Assembly (NCBI GenBank): GCA_035048495.1
Contig: CM068544.1
Span: 16,300,138 to 16,364,137, forward strand
DNA: 64,000 nucleotides
Source of the DNA: Euptelea pleiosperma
Taxonomy: Eukaryota > Streptophyta > Magnoliopsida > Ranunculales > Eupteleaceae
Reading direction: 5' to 3'
In this document: positions 34,752 to 45,035 of the stretch, in pieces
Numbering within the stretch: the first letter of the stretch is position 1
Layout: every line of letters starts with the position of its first letter
Made by a program: the position numbers and the translations under genes
The notes under the pieces: model-generated
Told to the model about the DNA's origin: nothing
The model's input: only the letters and a program-made list of their open reading frames with translations
Databases searched by the model: none

Positions 34752-35183
34752 CTAGTAGGTGTCCCGTGCCCACGGCACTCTCCGACAAAGCGTTTGCCAA
34801 AATCGGGTGTGAGTGGCTTAGATCCACCATCCATTTGGGGTGATAAGATCTTGGCCATCCTTTGTGAAGCCAATAAGAGGGGGGGATAAGTGACTTCTCT
34901 GTTTTGTTATATAGATGTATAGTGGGTGGCGCGTGCCCTCGGCACTCCCCTACAAAGCATTTCCCAAAATTAGGTGTGAGTGGTTGAGATCCATAGTCCA
35001 TTTGGGGGATAAGATCTTGGCCATCCTTAGAGAAGCTGATAATAGGGGTATAAGTTTGGAGAAAATTTTTATGTTAAATTAATCCAACCGTCTAAATTTT
35101 GTTTTATGTAAGGGTTGATATGGGCCCTTGGATATATGAAGCCTATAAGAGGGGGAGACAACTGCTGTGTTTTGTTATATAGA
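34752..35183 (-). mobile_element. small two-unit Helitron in the 5' LTR
   Basis: On the minus strand it begins TCTATATAACAAAAC and ends CACCTACTAG, so it has the 5' TC and 3' CTAG ends of Helitrons. A GC-rich hairpin just inside the 3' end uses the GTGCC/GGCAC arms around 34763-34780. The empty site is preserved in the 3' LTR (AAATGGGG near 45987), which places the insertion exactly between A (34751) and T (35184) with no duplication. Inside, a second end-like ATAGTGGGTGGCGCG (34919) shows two related units: 34752-34915 and 34919-35183. Length is 432 bp, with no Rep/helicase. Confidence 0.85.
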
Positions 35184-35516
35184 TGGGGAAACTTCTAAAC
35201 ACAAAAGATTTGGTGGCTGTTATAAAAATTCAAAGCCCATTAGGTGAAAGGTATTTTCGGAAAGAATATAAATTTGTGGTGAGTGATTTTGGAAAGATAT
35301 GGCTGGAATGGGCTCTCTCTACTAACCCTTGCTCACCCCAAACCGTTGAATGGACGCCCTTTTCCACTTTCCACCTTTGAATGGACGCCCTTGCATATAA
35401 GTTTTCTCATTAGGGCAGCGTTTTAAAGAGAGCTCTTGATCTCCTTCCTTTTGGGGAATCCACGTTCTTCTCTTTTCTTCACGAAGGGGAGAAAACAAAC
35501 CCTAAGCCGCCCCCTC

Positions 35517-35524
35517 TATAAAAG
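35517..35524 (+). promoter_or_regulatory. TATA box of the LTR
   Basis: TATAAAAG sits in a CT-rich setting, with CT-rich leader sequence starting downstream. The 3' LTR has CATAAAAG at the matching place (about 46329). It divides the LTR into U3 (with the tRNA-like module) and R-U5. Confidence 0.6.
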
Positions 35525-36982
35525 AGATATCTCTTCATCTCCTCAGCCCCCCACCCACACCCCATTCTAACTTCACAAAAACCCTAGCTGTCCTTTACTC
35601 CAAGTCATTTTCACCATCTCTCTCATTTTCGAGCCAAAGGAAAAAAAAACAAAAAAAAACCCAAAAAGAAGGAGGAAAGGAGAAGAGAGGATGCGAGGTC
35701 CAGCCATCTTCTCAACCGTTGGAGCGCACCATCATCCGCTATCCTTGCCGCCTCCATCTCCTTCACGTGTTTGATCACGGCAAGTGTCTCCACTTCAATC
35801 CCTGGTTCGTCTTCTCCACAACGGCTCCACCACCATCTTCACTCCAGCCACCGTCTAGCCTCTCCACCTTCCAGCCATTGTCAGCAACCCCTTCTCCATC
35901 TGGGAAACCTCATCACCGTCCATCCTCCTATTTTCTTCACCGTTCCCTCTTTCAAAAAAAGAAAAGAAAAATAAAAATAAAAGGGAACTAAAGAAAAGAA
36001 GAAAAGAAGAAAGGAGGGAGTTGTTGCCTTCCTTCTCAAAACTCAAAGCCGTTAACATGGCCTGCAACGCTGCCCTCATCCTCACAGCCACCGCCTAATC
36101 TTCTTTGGAGGCGCACCAGCAGCATCTTCCATGAAGGAGGCTGCCACTCCTTCAATCCACACCGCCTACAACATTAACGCCAAGGAGCATGTTCACAAAC
36201 AGTCCACAACCCACTGATTCTCCATCTCTGTCCGCTTGTAGGTGTACTTGCAGGTTGCTTTTCTACCCACTATTAATGGTTGAAGTACACCCAAAAACCA
36301 GATAGCACATCCTCATCTCCATTGCCTAGATCTCGGATCAATGTCCACCACTACGATCATTACTTTTGGCCGGACCTTCCCTCGGATCTCTTCCCTAGCC
36401 AACCATTCCCCCTACTATGAGTCAATCAAAAAATGGTGAGCCTTTCTCTCTCTAGTCATCTCTTCTCCTTTAGTTTTCTTTCTCTATATTTCTTTTATTT
36501 TTATTGCTTTTAGTTCATGTTTATTTTATTTAGTTGATTCAAAGCATTGTAAGAGAAATATTTTTGAGTTGAATAAGTTTAGTCTATTTTTACCACAAGT
36601 TGTATTTGATTCTATTAGTTAGTTGTTTTAGAATTTTTTTTATGCATGATATGTCTCCTCCCCAAGTAAGAGTAGAATCATTCTCTTTTCTCATCATGTT
36701 TTCTTTATATTTTTAGCTTCTCTATCTAAAAATCCCCAAAATCATGTTTTGAAATCACAAATCCACTACCTCACCCCTCCATCAATTATCTCCACCAATT
36801 TCAAGCAAAAATCCATCATTTTATGTGTTTGAATTGCGCGAACTAACTCTAAGTGCGGATCGACATTCGACACGAATGCCTATACAAATCTCTCAATTTG
36901 CAAGAATAATCTTGAGATAATTACAAATATTGTTGGAATTAGGGTTTCCATTACCAACGACGCGGAAACATCCTATTTTCAA

Positions 36983-37001
36983 ACGGCGCCGCTGCCGCTC
37001 G
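36983..37001 (+). promoter_or_regulatory. primer-binding site, tRNA-Asp-like
   Basis: Two bases after the LTR end the text reads CGGCGCCGCTGCCGCTCG. Plant Athila/Tat/Ogre elements use TGGCGCCGTTGCCGGGGA, complementary to the 3' end of tRNA-Asp. The first twelve positions match except for the first T and one C/T. The other family copies (48502, 54611) keep the leading TGG. Confidence 0.75.
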
Positions 37002-38755
37002 TGTGTTCGGGAGTGCAAAAAGGAATGTAGATGACAAAATCGAAAAGCTGCTAAATCGGGAAGATCCAGTGTTTTGGAAACTTTCTATTTCATTTTTTAG
37101 TTATTTTTAGCTACTTTTAATTACCATTTTAATGCCTCGGACGGCCAAGTGCAACTTGTAATAACTTAGGACACTTTCCATCTTTTGAATATTTGCTAGA
37201 TCTTGTTCTAAGGCTTTTTTAGAAACCCTAGATTGAGTGATAATTCAAAAATACCAAAAAATTCAAAAAAATTAGGGTTTTATATTCTGCAGATTTTTAG
37301 AAATCACTAATCAAGGATTTGTAATTTTTGGAAAGATTCCAAAATCTTGAAACTCTGCTAAATTAGGGTTTCCACTCTTAGAAGTTTCCACGTTAGGAGA
37401 ATTTCTATCTTTAGAAATCCTCCGAATTTGGAAAAGTCTGCAAAAGAAAATACCCCAAATCTAACAGAATTTCAATTTTGAGAAATTTCTCAAAATTGTA
37501 AGGGATCTCGCAATCAAATCTTTCTTGGAAGATCTCCAAAATTCGGGAAACTTTCCAATCTAGGTATTTTCCAATCTGGGAATTCTTAAATTTTAACCCA
37601 TCCCGAATTTGGAAAATCATTCAAGAACTTGCCTAAATTCAGTACTTGCTCTATGAACCCTAAAAAGGCAAGGATCTTCCAACTAGAATCTCAACTACAT
37701 AGACCGTGCAATCTAACTTTTTGTAGCATACAATCCCAGTGTTGGTAGGGAGCGAAAGCTTAAAGAGGTGGAGTCGGGCCCAAGCCCATTTGGATACCCC
37801 TCACTATCCCACAGAAGCGACCTCGTGGTGTGTCCCACGGGAAGGTGACACCTTTACCTCGCCTTGAGAGCGATATTTGTATAAGTTGGTGAAAATTCTA
37901 TGCCGCTTGTTTGTTTGCTTCTGTGAAATTATACGACTTGTGTGAATGGCCGCCAAATTACCAAATTAAAGAGCAAATCTAGCTCTCTTAAAACTGGTGG
38001 GATTTCATCACCCACCTCATCACTCCAGCTGAATTTGATCCCCAGGATCCTTCTATAATAAAAAGAACCAAGAGTTAGGGCCAAGCTAGATCGGTGTTCG
38101 AGGACACCCCTCCATGTAGTCTTTCCATCGATCCCGGGTCGATTAAGTCCACGAGCGTGGGTCCCTATTGTCTAACATACCCATAGGTCCCTACTACTCA
38201 AGTATACCGAGCTCGCTAATGGCTTCCCTAGTTCTTTGATTGGTTTGCTATTTGTTGGGTTAGGAACACAAACCAACCCTAGCTTATACTTAGGGAACAC
38301 TCATCTCCATTGCTTGACAAATCTGGCAAGTCTGGGGCGTATTTAAGTTAGCCGATGTGCTGCACGTCTGTCTAGGCTTCAGATTATCTTGCGATCAATT
38401 TGAGTTAGTACTGAAGCATTTGCTTTGAAGAGTGTATCCCAGTGAGAACCCAAGAGCGACAAAGTTAGTTCGGCAGTTAAAAAGATAAACCAGTGGTCTG
38501 CCTACTGTCATAATCTACCATACCCCAAAACTAAGAAGATAAATCCTAAAACCATCCTGATTGTTTAGAAATATCATAGAATTATCTTGTTTGCTCTATG
38601 TGCATCATTTAGGATCACTACTCCAGTGTCTCCTTCTGGCAACTTTTCGCCGAGTTTAGGGCTTACTTTTTCAAGCAGAAGCCTGATTGGACCTATCTTA
38701 ACCTTTGACTAATTCGATTTGAGAGTCAGTCTACCGCACCCCTCTATTGCCTCTG
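37002..38755 (+). other. untranslated leader of the 14-kb element
   Basis: Long leader without supported ORF. Blocks such as GGTAGGGAGC(G/A)AAAGCT, TATCCCA, GTGTG(T/G)CCCACGGG and TTGAGAGTCAGTC recur in the same order in the outer element's leader (48521-50299), which shows family-wide conservation. Early AT-rich sequence contains degenerate AATTTGGAAA-type repeats (37300-37620). Confidence 0.65.
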
Positions 38756-40248
38756 ATGGCGAATGAACGGCCTCTGTATGAGACCTACTACACTTTCTCT
38801 GAAAATCTAGGTGATAACTCTCAGCAATGGTATGACAATTCTGTTTATCATCATGACACTCCAGTCTCGCAGACTTCTATGGGGTATGACAATCATGGAG
38901 ATCCAGAGTACAAATCCGTACTCCAAGAACTTAAAAACTCAATCTCCGCTCTTAATGTCGCCATCCAGCAACCTGTGCATAATTTCAACTCTGTGGGATA
39001 TTTTCCTCCAGTCCAAGAAGAGGTCTGTACTTTTCATACATTTCAAACTTCGATGCAGTCCTCCTATGATACCACTTATTATCCGGACAATAGGAGTAAC
39101 CATAACTTTAACTGGGCATAGCAGTCTCTTCTCCAGCAGCCAATGCCGTAGGATAATTATCCTTCCGGCTTTCATCAACCCATTGGAGAGTATGATTGCC
39201 ACTACTCACAGTCGCAGTACCCGTCATATCCACAGAATGACTATTCTTATCAACAATGGGCTCCTCAGGATTTCCAGAGTCAGCATCTAGTCCCAGACTC
39301 CAACATGCCTTACAACTTTCATAATCAGTCGGACTACAATCAAGAGTTGGTACGTCAGCTTCACTTGGCTGAACCACCTCAGTTGGCTACTAAACCTAGT
39401 CTAGAGGACCTTCTTTCTCAATGCATCACCCAACAACAACAGTATTTGCAAGGCCTAGAGCAACAACAACATCACTCCATGGAGAGATTAGCTCACCCAA
39501 TAGGTCAATTCGAATCTGAGTGTGCAGAAGTCAATTTCCCTAGTCACCCTATAGCCTACCCTGAGGACAATGAAATGACCACTTTCTATGAGGAGGAGTC
39601 GCTACCTATGCACCAGAATTGGAATTTCCAAGAGGAAATAGAAGTTGTTACCACTCCTAGATCAAGCCAGACTATTGAGGAGCCATCGTATCACTCTTCG
39701 GTGCCTTTAACAGCACAAAATCCTGAACTTAGCTCAGAGAAACCTATTTCTCACTCTACCTTTGTTGTTTCTATCCCTGACCCTGAAGTCAATCTTCATG
39801 ACACTGAGTTTTGTCTCGATCGTAAGATCCCAACTGTCCTAGATCTACCATTCCTGACCTCTACTGGAGTGTGCCACAAGACTGATGAGCCCGAGTCTCC
39901 ATTTCTGGTGCCCTTAAAAGCACCGACTTATGAACTTAGCTTAGAGGAATCATCTACCTCTGATGCTTCTACTTCTGCACTGGATGTAGACATTCCTACC
40001 ATTGAGCCGTGTCTAGATAGTACGGACCAAGTTGTCCTTGCCCCACGGTTCCTCACTATCGCTGATGTACACATCGGGTGTGAGGACGATGACATGTCGA
40101 TGGCATTTGACAACCTAAAAGCAGAGGTTACCATGTTTGAACTGCCAACACACGTCGATATTATCTATACACCATGTGCCGTAGAGAGTCTACTTCAGGA
40201 CTCTCCCGAGGAAAAATTATTCAAGTGTCAAGAACACTTTGCGCTTGA

Positions 40249-42784
40249 TGAAAGTAGGGTTTTTTTTGCATCGTTGGATCGGAAACCCTAATTCCAACAA
40301 AATTTGTATCTTTTTCGGTTCACTTATCCTGTAAAATGCAGAGATTTGTATAGGCCTTTGTGTCGGATGTCGATCCGCACTCGGGATTAGTCAAATTAGC
40401 GCAATAAAGAACATGAAATGATGGATTTTTGCTGAAGATTGTGGAGAGGTGAGAGTAGTGAATACGGTGGATGGTGAAACACCCCTTTGTTCTTACCTTG
40501 GTATTCGGCCAAGTAGATGGAGGATATGTTGATCATGGTGGTGCTTGAGAGAAGGTTGACACGTGGATGCAAGAGAAACATCCACGGCTACCTCGTCTTC
40601 TTCTTCCCTCTCAATTTTTTTTTCTTTAAGAAAAGATAGGGTGAAAACGGTTGGGATTCTTGAAGGAAGAAGATTAGAGACCGGCTAGGTGCAAGCCTGT
40701 GTTGAAGATGGTTGTCGTGGGATGGTCCAACAATGATGGATGCTTGGAGGAGTCACCTGCTATGAAAGTAGAGGTGGACTTCCAAAAATGGTACAGCAGC
40801 AAGATGAGAACGGCCTGAGGAGATGAGGGCGATCTCCCATTCTCTTTCTTCTTCTTCTTCTCTCCCTTTAATCTATTTTTTTTTTGGGAGAGGACTGTTG
40901 GAACATTTGAGGAGAGGGGCAGTAGAAGTTGCAGGCGGACCAGTCCGGTTGAGAGTAGCACGCTGGTTTCTCCACTAACAGTACCTCAGTTCGGTGAGGT
41001 TGAGGAGAAGGTGGCGTCTTGATTAGCGCCGAGATAGGGGAAATAGCTTGGAGGGTGGTGAGGAACACCACATGGGAGCAGATCTGAAGATGAGATCGTT
41101 GGTTCTGGGGTTCTCTTGGAGAAGACGAGCTAGAGGTAGGTTCCAGCCGGTGCACCAGTAGGTTTGCAGGCCGAGCAACAGCTCGTTGAAGGTGTGACGG
41201 TGGTCCTACAGGGTGCAGCAGCACCGTGATATGGAGGAGGGGGTGAGTACGGCTAGGGTAGAGGGGTGGAGAAGATAGAACGTGATGAGAGAGCAAAATG
41301 TGGGAGCATATTGAGAGGGGCTGTGAAGAGCAAGGCTACTCTAATGGTGGAGGCGATCCGGTGAGTTGCAGGTTGAGGAAAACGGTGGCTGATGGTGGCT
41401 GCCCACGTGAAGAAGAAGGGGGCGTGAGAGAGAGAGAGTTGAGGACGTTGGAAGAGGAGATGTGGGGCAGTTCGGTGGTTGAGAAGGCATCTCAAAAACA
41501 ACAAGAAACAGTGGTGGTGGAGCTCTTAATCGGCCGGACTTGCAGCCTGCAACTCCGGCAATGACGTGGTGAAGAAGATGAAGAAGAATGTGGAGAAGAG
41601 GAGGGAAAACGGCCAAAAAGAAGGGTAGAACGTGGGGGAGAAGATTCGAGGGAAGAAATGAGAAGAAATGAGGGGGATTAGGGTTCAAACGAACCCTTCT
41701 CCTTCCCTTTTAAACCTCCTACTTTCCTTTAATGGAAAATGGGGTTTTTTTAAAAATATAAAATATATATATATATATATATTTTAAGTAAAACCTTATT
41801 TTTCTTTGGGGAATTTCCCCATTTAGTGGACCCCCCTTTTTTATTTAAAAATAATTAATTTAAAACATTTGAAAATCGCGAGGTCCACTAAATGGTCGGG
41901 CCACGGGTCGATGATGATGGGCTCGGCTACTAGTCTACATGGATTGATGATGTCCATCATTTCACAAGATGATGTGACAGACAATTTGATGATGATCGGA
42001 TGGATGGTGACTTGATTGGGACCCAGATTGGTAGATCGACGGATCTAGAGAGATCTAACGGTCCGGTGGAAGATCCAACGGTCCGATTGAAGATCCAACG
42101 GTCAGAAAGCTAAGGGAGATGAGACAGAGTCAACAGGCAAGAGTTTTGAGGTTAGGTCAGTAGATCTGAGGATCAAGTGGTGATGTATAGGGAGATGAAG
42201 AGAAAGAGAATAAGGAGAGATGAGATAGAAAATTAGGGGGAGGAGAGAGAAAATATCAGAAAATGGAGATAAAAGTATTGACAGAGGGTCTGGAACCCTG
42301 GTCTTCACTGTGACCATCCTCACGCTTCTCCAGTAGAGTAGACCATCATTCCTTGCTGACTCATGTGGCTTTAAACGCTTTGGTCCGTCTCTTGGTCATT
42401 GGCTCTCCTACTCTCTTCATTCTTTGGGCCGACTTTTTGGTCCTCTTATTTGGCCCATATCTTCTAGTCATAGCCTGTGGGCTCTTTAAGCTTTGATAAT
42501 GGGTTTTCATGATCGATTTTGGCCCGCAAGTCTCGAGAATAGCCCAATCGAGTTTCCTGCAAAAGAAGAGCACGTGATGAGACTTGATCATAACGTCTTC
42601 CTACTTAGACTTCCGAAAATGTGTTTAATGCATGCAGATATACCATTTCGTCCAGAAAAGTGTGTTCTACGAAACAGAAGAGACTCTTACGTAAAAAAGT
42701 GGATAAATAGAGCATTTTGCGCAGGAGAGTGCGATAACGCTAAAAGGATAATTGCTTAAAATAAACACTTTTGAGCGAATATCA
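40249..42784 (-). mobile_element. solo LTR, TGATATTCG family, TSD CTTGA, inside the gag-like ORF
   Basis: Minus strand: starts TGATATTCGCTC at 42784 and ends CCTACTTTCA at 40249. The duplication CTTGA is exact (40244-40248 and 42785-42789). Length is 2536 bp. It interrupts a coding Leu-Asp pair. It carries a subtype-A tRNA-like module, one palindrome (41534-41558, one arm mismatch), an AT microsatellite at 41764-41781 and the GTTGGATC repeats. Confidence 0.93.
42275..42355 (-). promoter_or_regulatory. tRNA-like segment in LTR (subtype A)
   Basis: Minus-strand GGTTCCAGACC (complement at 42287-42297) in an AGGG/CCCT hairpin, with CTACTGGAGAAGCG upstream. Confidence 0.5.
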
Positions 42785-43066
42785 CTTGACTTCATCTTGT
42801 AGTCAGACAATTATGGTATTACTGATCTGCAGGAGTCTACTCCATTTAGATACATTCTCGCTAAACTCAATGAGTTTGCGGCTCTGCTAACCACGGTCAG
42901 AGAACCCACTACTATTCTCCTCTCAGTCTTTACTGAGAAGCTTCGATCCCTTCCCGCTGAACTAAATATTTTTTCGGGTCTACTCAGAGAGCTTACTGTC
43001 CTTCTCTCAGTCTACACTGAGAAAGACCCATTCTACACAGGTATACCTAGACAAGGAATAGGATAA

Positions 43067-43471
43067 CTATTTTCGTTCCACCTTAGTTGTCAAGAAGACT
43101 GCAGATTCACTCAGTTTCCATGAGTTTCAACCTAGTTGGGGGTACTCGACCCCCGTCATGTCTGGCTTAAGATGTAAAACGTAGCACTATCAGAAAGGCA
43201 ATTTTGGTATTCCTAGAGTACATGAGTCTCATGCATTTGTTATTACTGTTATATCTCTGGAAATGCAGGTGCATTCATTCTGCCGATCATCAGGTACCAC
43301 AAACTGTCGAGTCTCTGCCGACTTGGTAACATCCTCCTTGAACCTTCGCATCATCATTATCGAATTTTTTCATCATTTTATATCCCGGTCATGAGCACCA
43401 CGGTGCTATATTTTGGTTGGGGGTGGATTTTTACCAAAACTCATGTTTTCATTTTGTTTAAAAAAAAAACA

Positions 43472-43502
<31 letters not shown>

Positions 43503-45035
43503 GTCGGGTGTTTTTAGTAGTTTCCGATGATTGTCTAGAACTTCTAGAACAATTTTTGAAAATGCCCTGACCGATGATTAGCTGAAACTTCCGTTAAGTC
43601 TTTTTGTAAAGGATTTCATCTTTTAAAGTGTTACATGTTAGCTTTGAGTCAAGCAGTACTACATTGATTTCAGACACTTAGAAAAACTCAGATTTGGCAC
43701 AAATTGTATACTATCAACATTAGAGTTATCCTAAGTCTAGATTCTCTAGAGATCTTAGAAGAATATTTGTGGAGGCTTAACCCAGTGAGCTTTTGAGCAT
43801 TTTATCATTTCTGAGGATTGTACAATCATTCTGAGTCATAAGATGACTCACTAGTTCTTCATATCCCCATCTATTTCGTTGTCAGGTCTCATTAATTTTT
43901 GTCTTGGTCATAGAACTTGGAACGACATCAAAGATCGGATTATTACGAAAGAACCTTCTCCATACCCATTCGAGACATAACACGTGAGAATGCAAACCCT
44001 GAAAAATGATGTAGGCCATCTTTCTAACCCTATCAGACCTTTTTGGCTTACCTAAAAATCTTCACCATTAGAAACCTCTTCGAGCATATTATTGAAACCT
44101 TTCCTTGGTAACCCATTCACCAAGAACCGAGCCCAAAATAAGAAATACATTACCCTACTTCTGTGGAGGATATAAAAGAATGATTGGTATGGGTACACGA
44201 TGAAAGAAAAATCAGAAGAAAAGAAGGAAAACAAGTGGAGCTCAAGCTAGAAAGAAAATACAAGCTGAAAAGAAAGCAGAAAAATATATTGAGTAGTCTC
44301 AAAAATATTAAAAAAAGAGAAAAATAGGAAAGAGTGAAAGAAAATAAAAGAAAAATGATGCTACACCCTCAGGACAAGTTGCAAAGAAAAAGTTGAGATA
44401 TCCTCTCAGAATTTTGAATCCTTGTGTACCCTTATTTTTCTAAACCTATCCCAAGCCTCAATACAACCTAGTAAAGCCCTATTTGATTCTAGGCTAGCAC
44501 AATCATAAAATTTGGAGAATGGAGAAAATAGAATCTATAGAGTTTGATATGACGTTACCAAGCGATATGATATTCTGATCATGAGATCTTCTGAATTTCT
44601 TAAGTCCTTCTTTCAAAATAATATATGTGAGATATTTGTCCGTTCCTATCAACTTATCTTCTCACATATCACTTGAGAGAAAAATAGAAAGACTATTTCG
44701 GAGTGATTTATTTCTGAGTGACATAAAAGTGAGATTTGAAGTCGAGTCATAAAATCTTAGAGGAAAATCTGGAAATCTTTACTGCAGGATGATGATGATG
44801 TTGAGCACACATACACGCTGAGTCTGACTATTCTGGGTCCTAATTATCAGTCTGTAGTCTTGCTAAAATCTTTTTGACCATCTGCTAGCTTGTAACTATT
44901 TTCATGTATCCTTCAAATTTGATAAAACGGAGTTTTCTTTGAGTTAATGAGAAAAAGTGTGCAGCATGTGCATAGCCCTTTCAAACTCATTTTTTTGTAC
45001 TAATTGTCAAGGATTGGCAATATGCTGGTTGGGGT
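43067..45035 (+). other. 3' internal non-coding region of the 14-kb element
   Basis: No ORF with recognisable domains. PPT-like purine tracts occur at 43134-43143 (AGTTGGGGGT), 43415-43426 (GGTTGGGGGTGG) and directly before the 3' LTR at 45027-45034 (GGTTGGGG). A GA microsatellite lies at about 43472-43502. The element's pol region, if it ever had one, is absent. Confidence 0.65.

Larger units (their letters stand above)
33796..36981 (+). repeat. 5' LTR of the 14-kb element
   Basis: Starts TGATATTCGATC and ends CCTATTTTCA. Without the Helitron at 34752-35183 it is about 2.75 kb, like its partner. By eye the first 250 bp differ from the 3' LTR at about one base in ten and later parts much less, so it is not a very recent insertion. 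No clear GGAGTTGCA palindrome is present in this subfamily. Confidence 0.88.
38756..43066 (+). pseudogene. gag-tail-like ORF, split by a solo LTR and four TAG/insertion lesions
   Basis: The frame starts at ATG 38756, runs to 40248, is interrupted by the family solo LTR (40249-42784) and its target duplication, and continues exactly in frame from 42790 to TAA at 43064-43066. That is 589 codons in the uninterrupted form. In-frame TAGs lie at 39119, 39149 and 42800. The protein is Gln-rich. Its order is: start M-A-N-E-R-P-L-Y-E-T-Y-Y; then N-H-N-F-N-W-A (about residue 115); then S-L-E-D-L-L-S-Q-C-I-T-Q-Q-Q-Q (about residue 215); then an acidic tail. N-H-P-N-F-S-W and S-L-E-D-L-L-x-x-F-I are features of the C-terminal tail of Athila-type Gag. 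No capsid core and no CCHC knuckle is present. A second copy (50300, 54028-54359, 57465-57880) aligns along its length, so the ORF is a family gene and not chance. Confidence 0.75.

Noticed and set aside
39305..40291. Independent 328-codon gene
   Set aside because: It is the middle part of the gag-tail-like ORF that starts at 38756; the last 14 codons belong to the inserted LTR.
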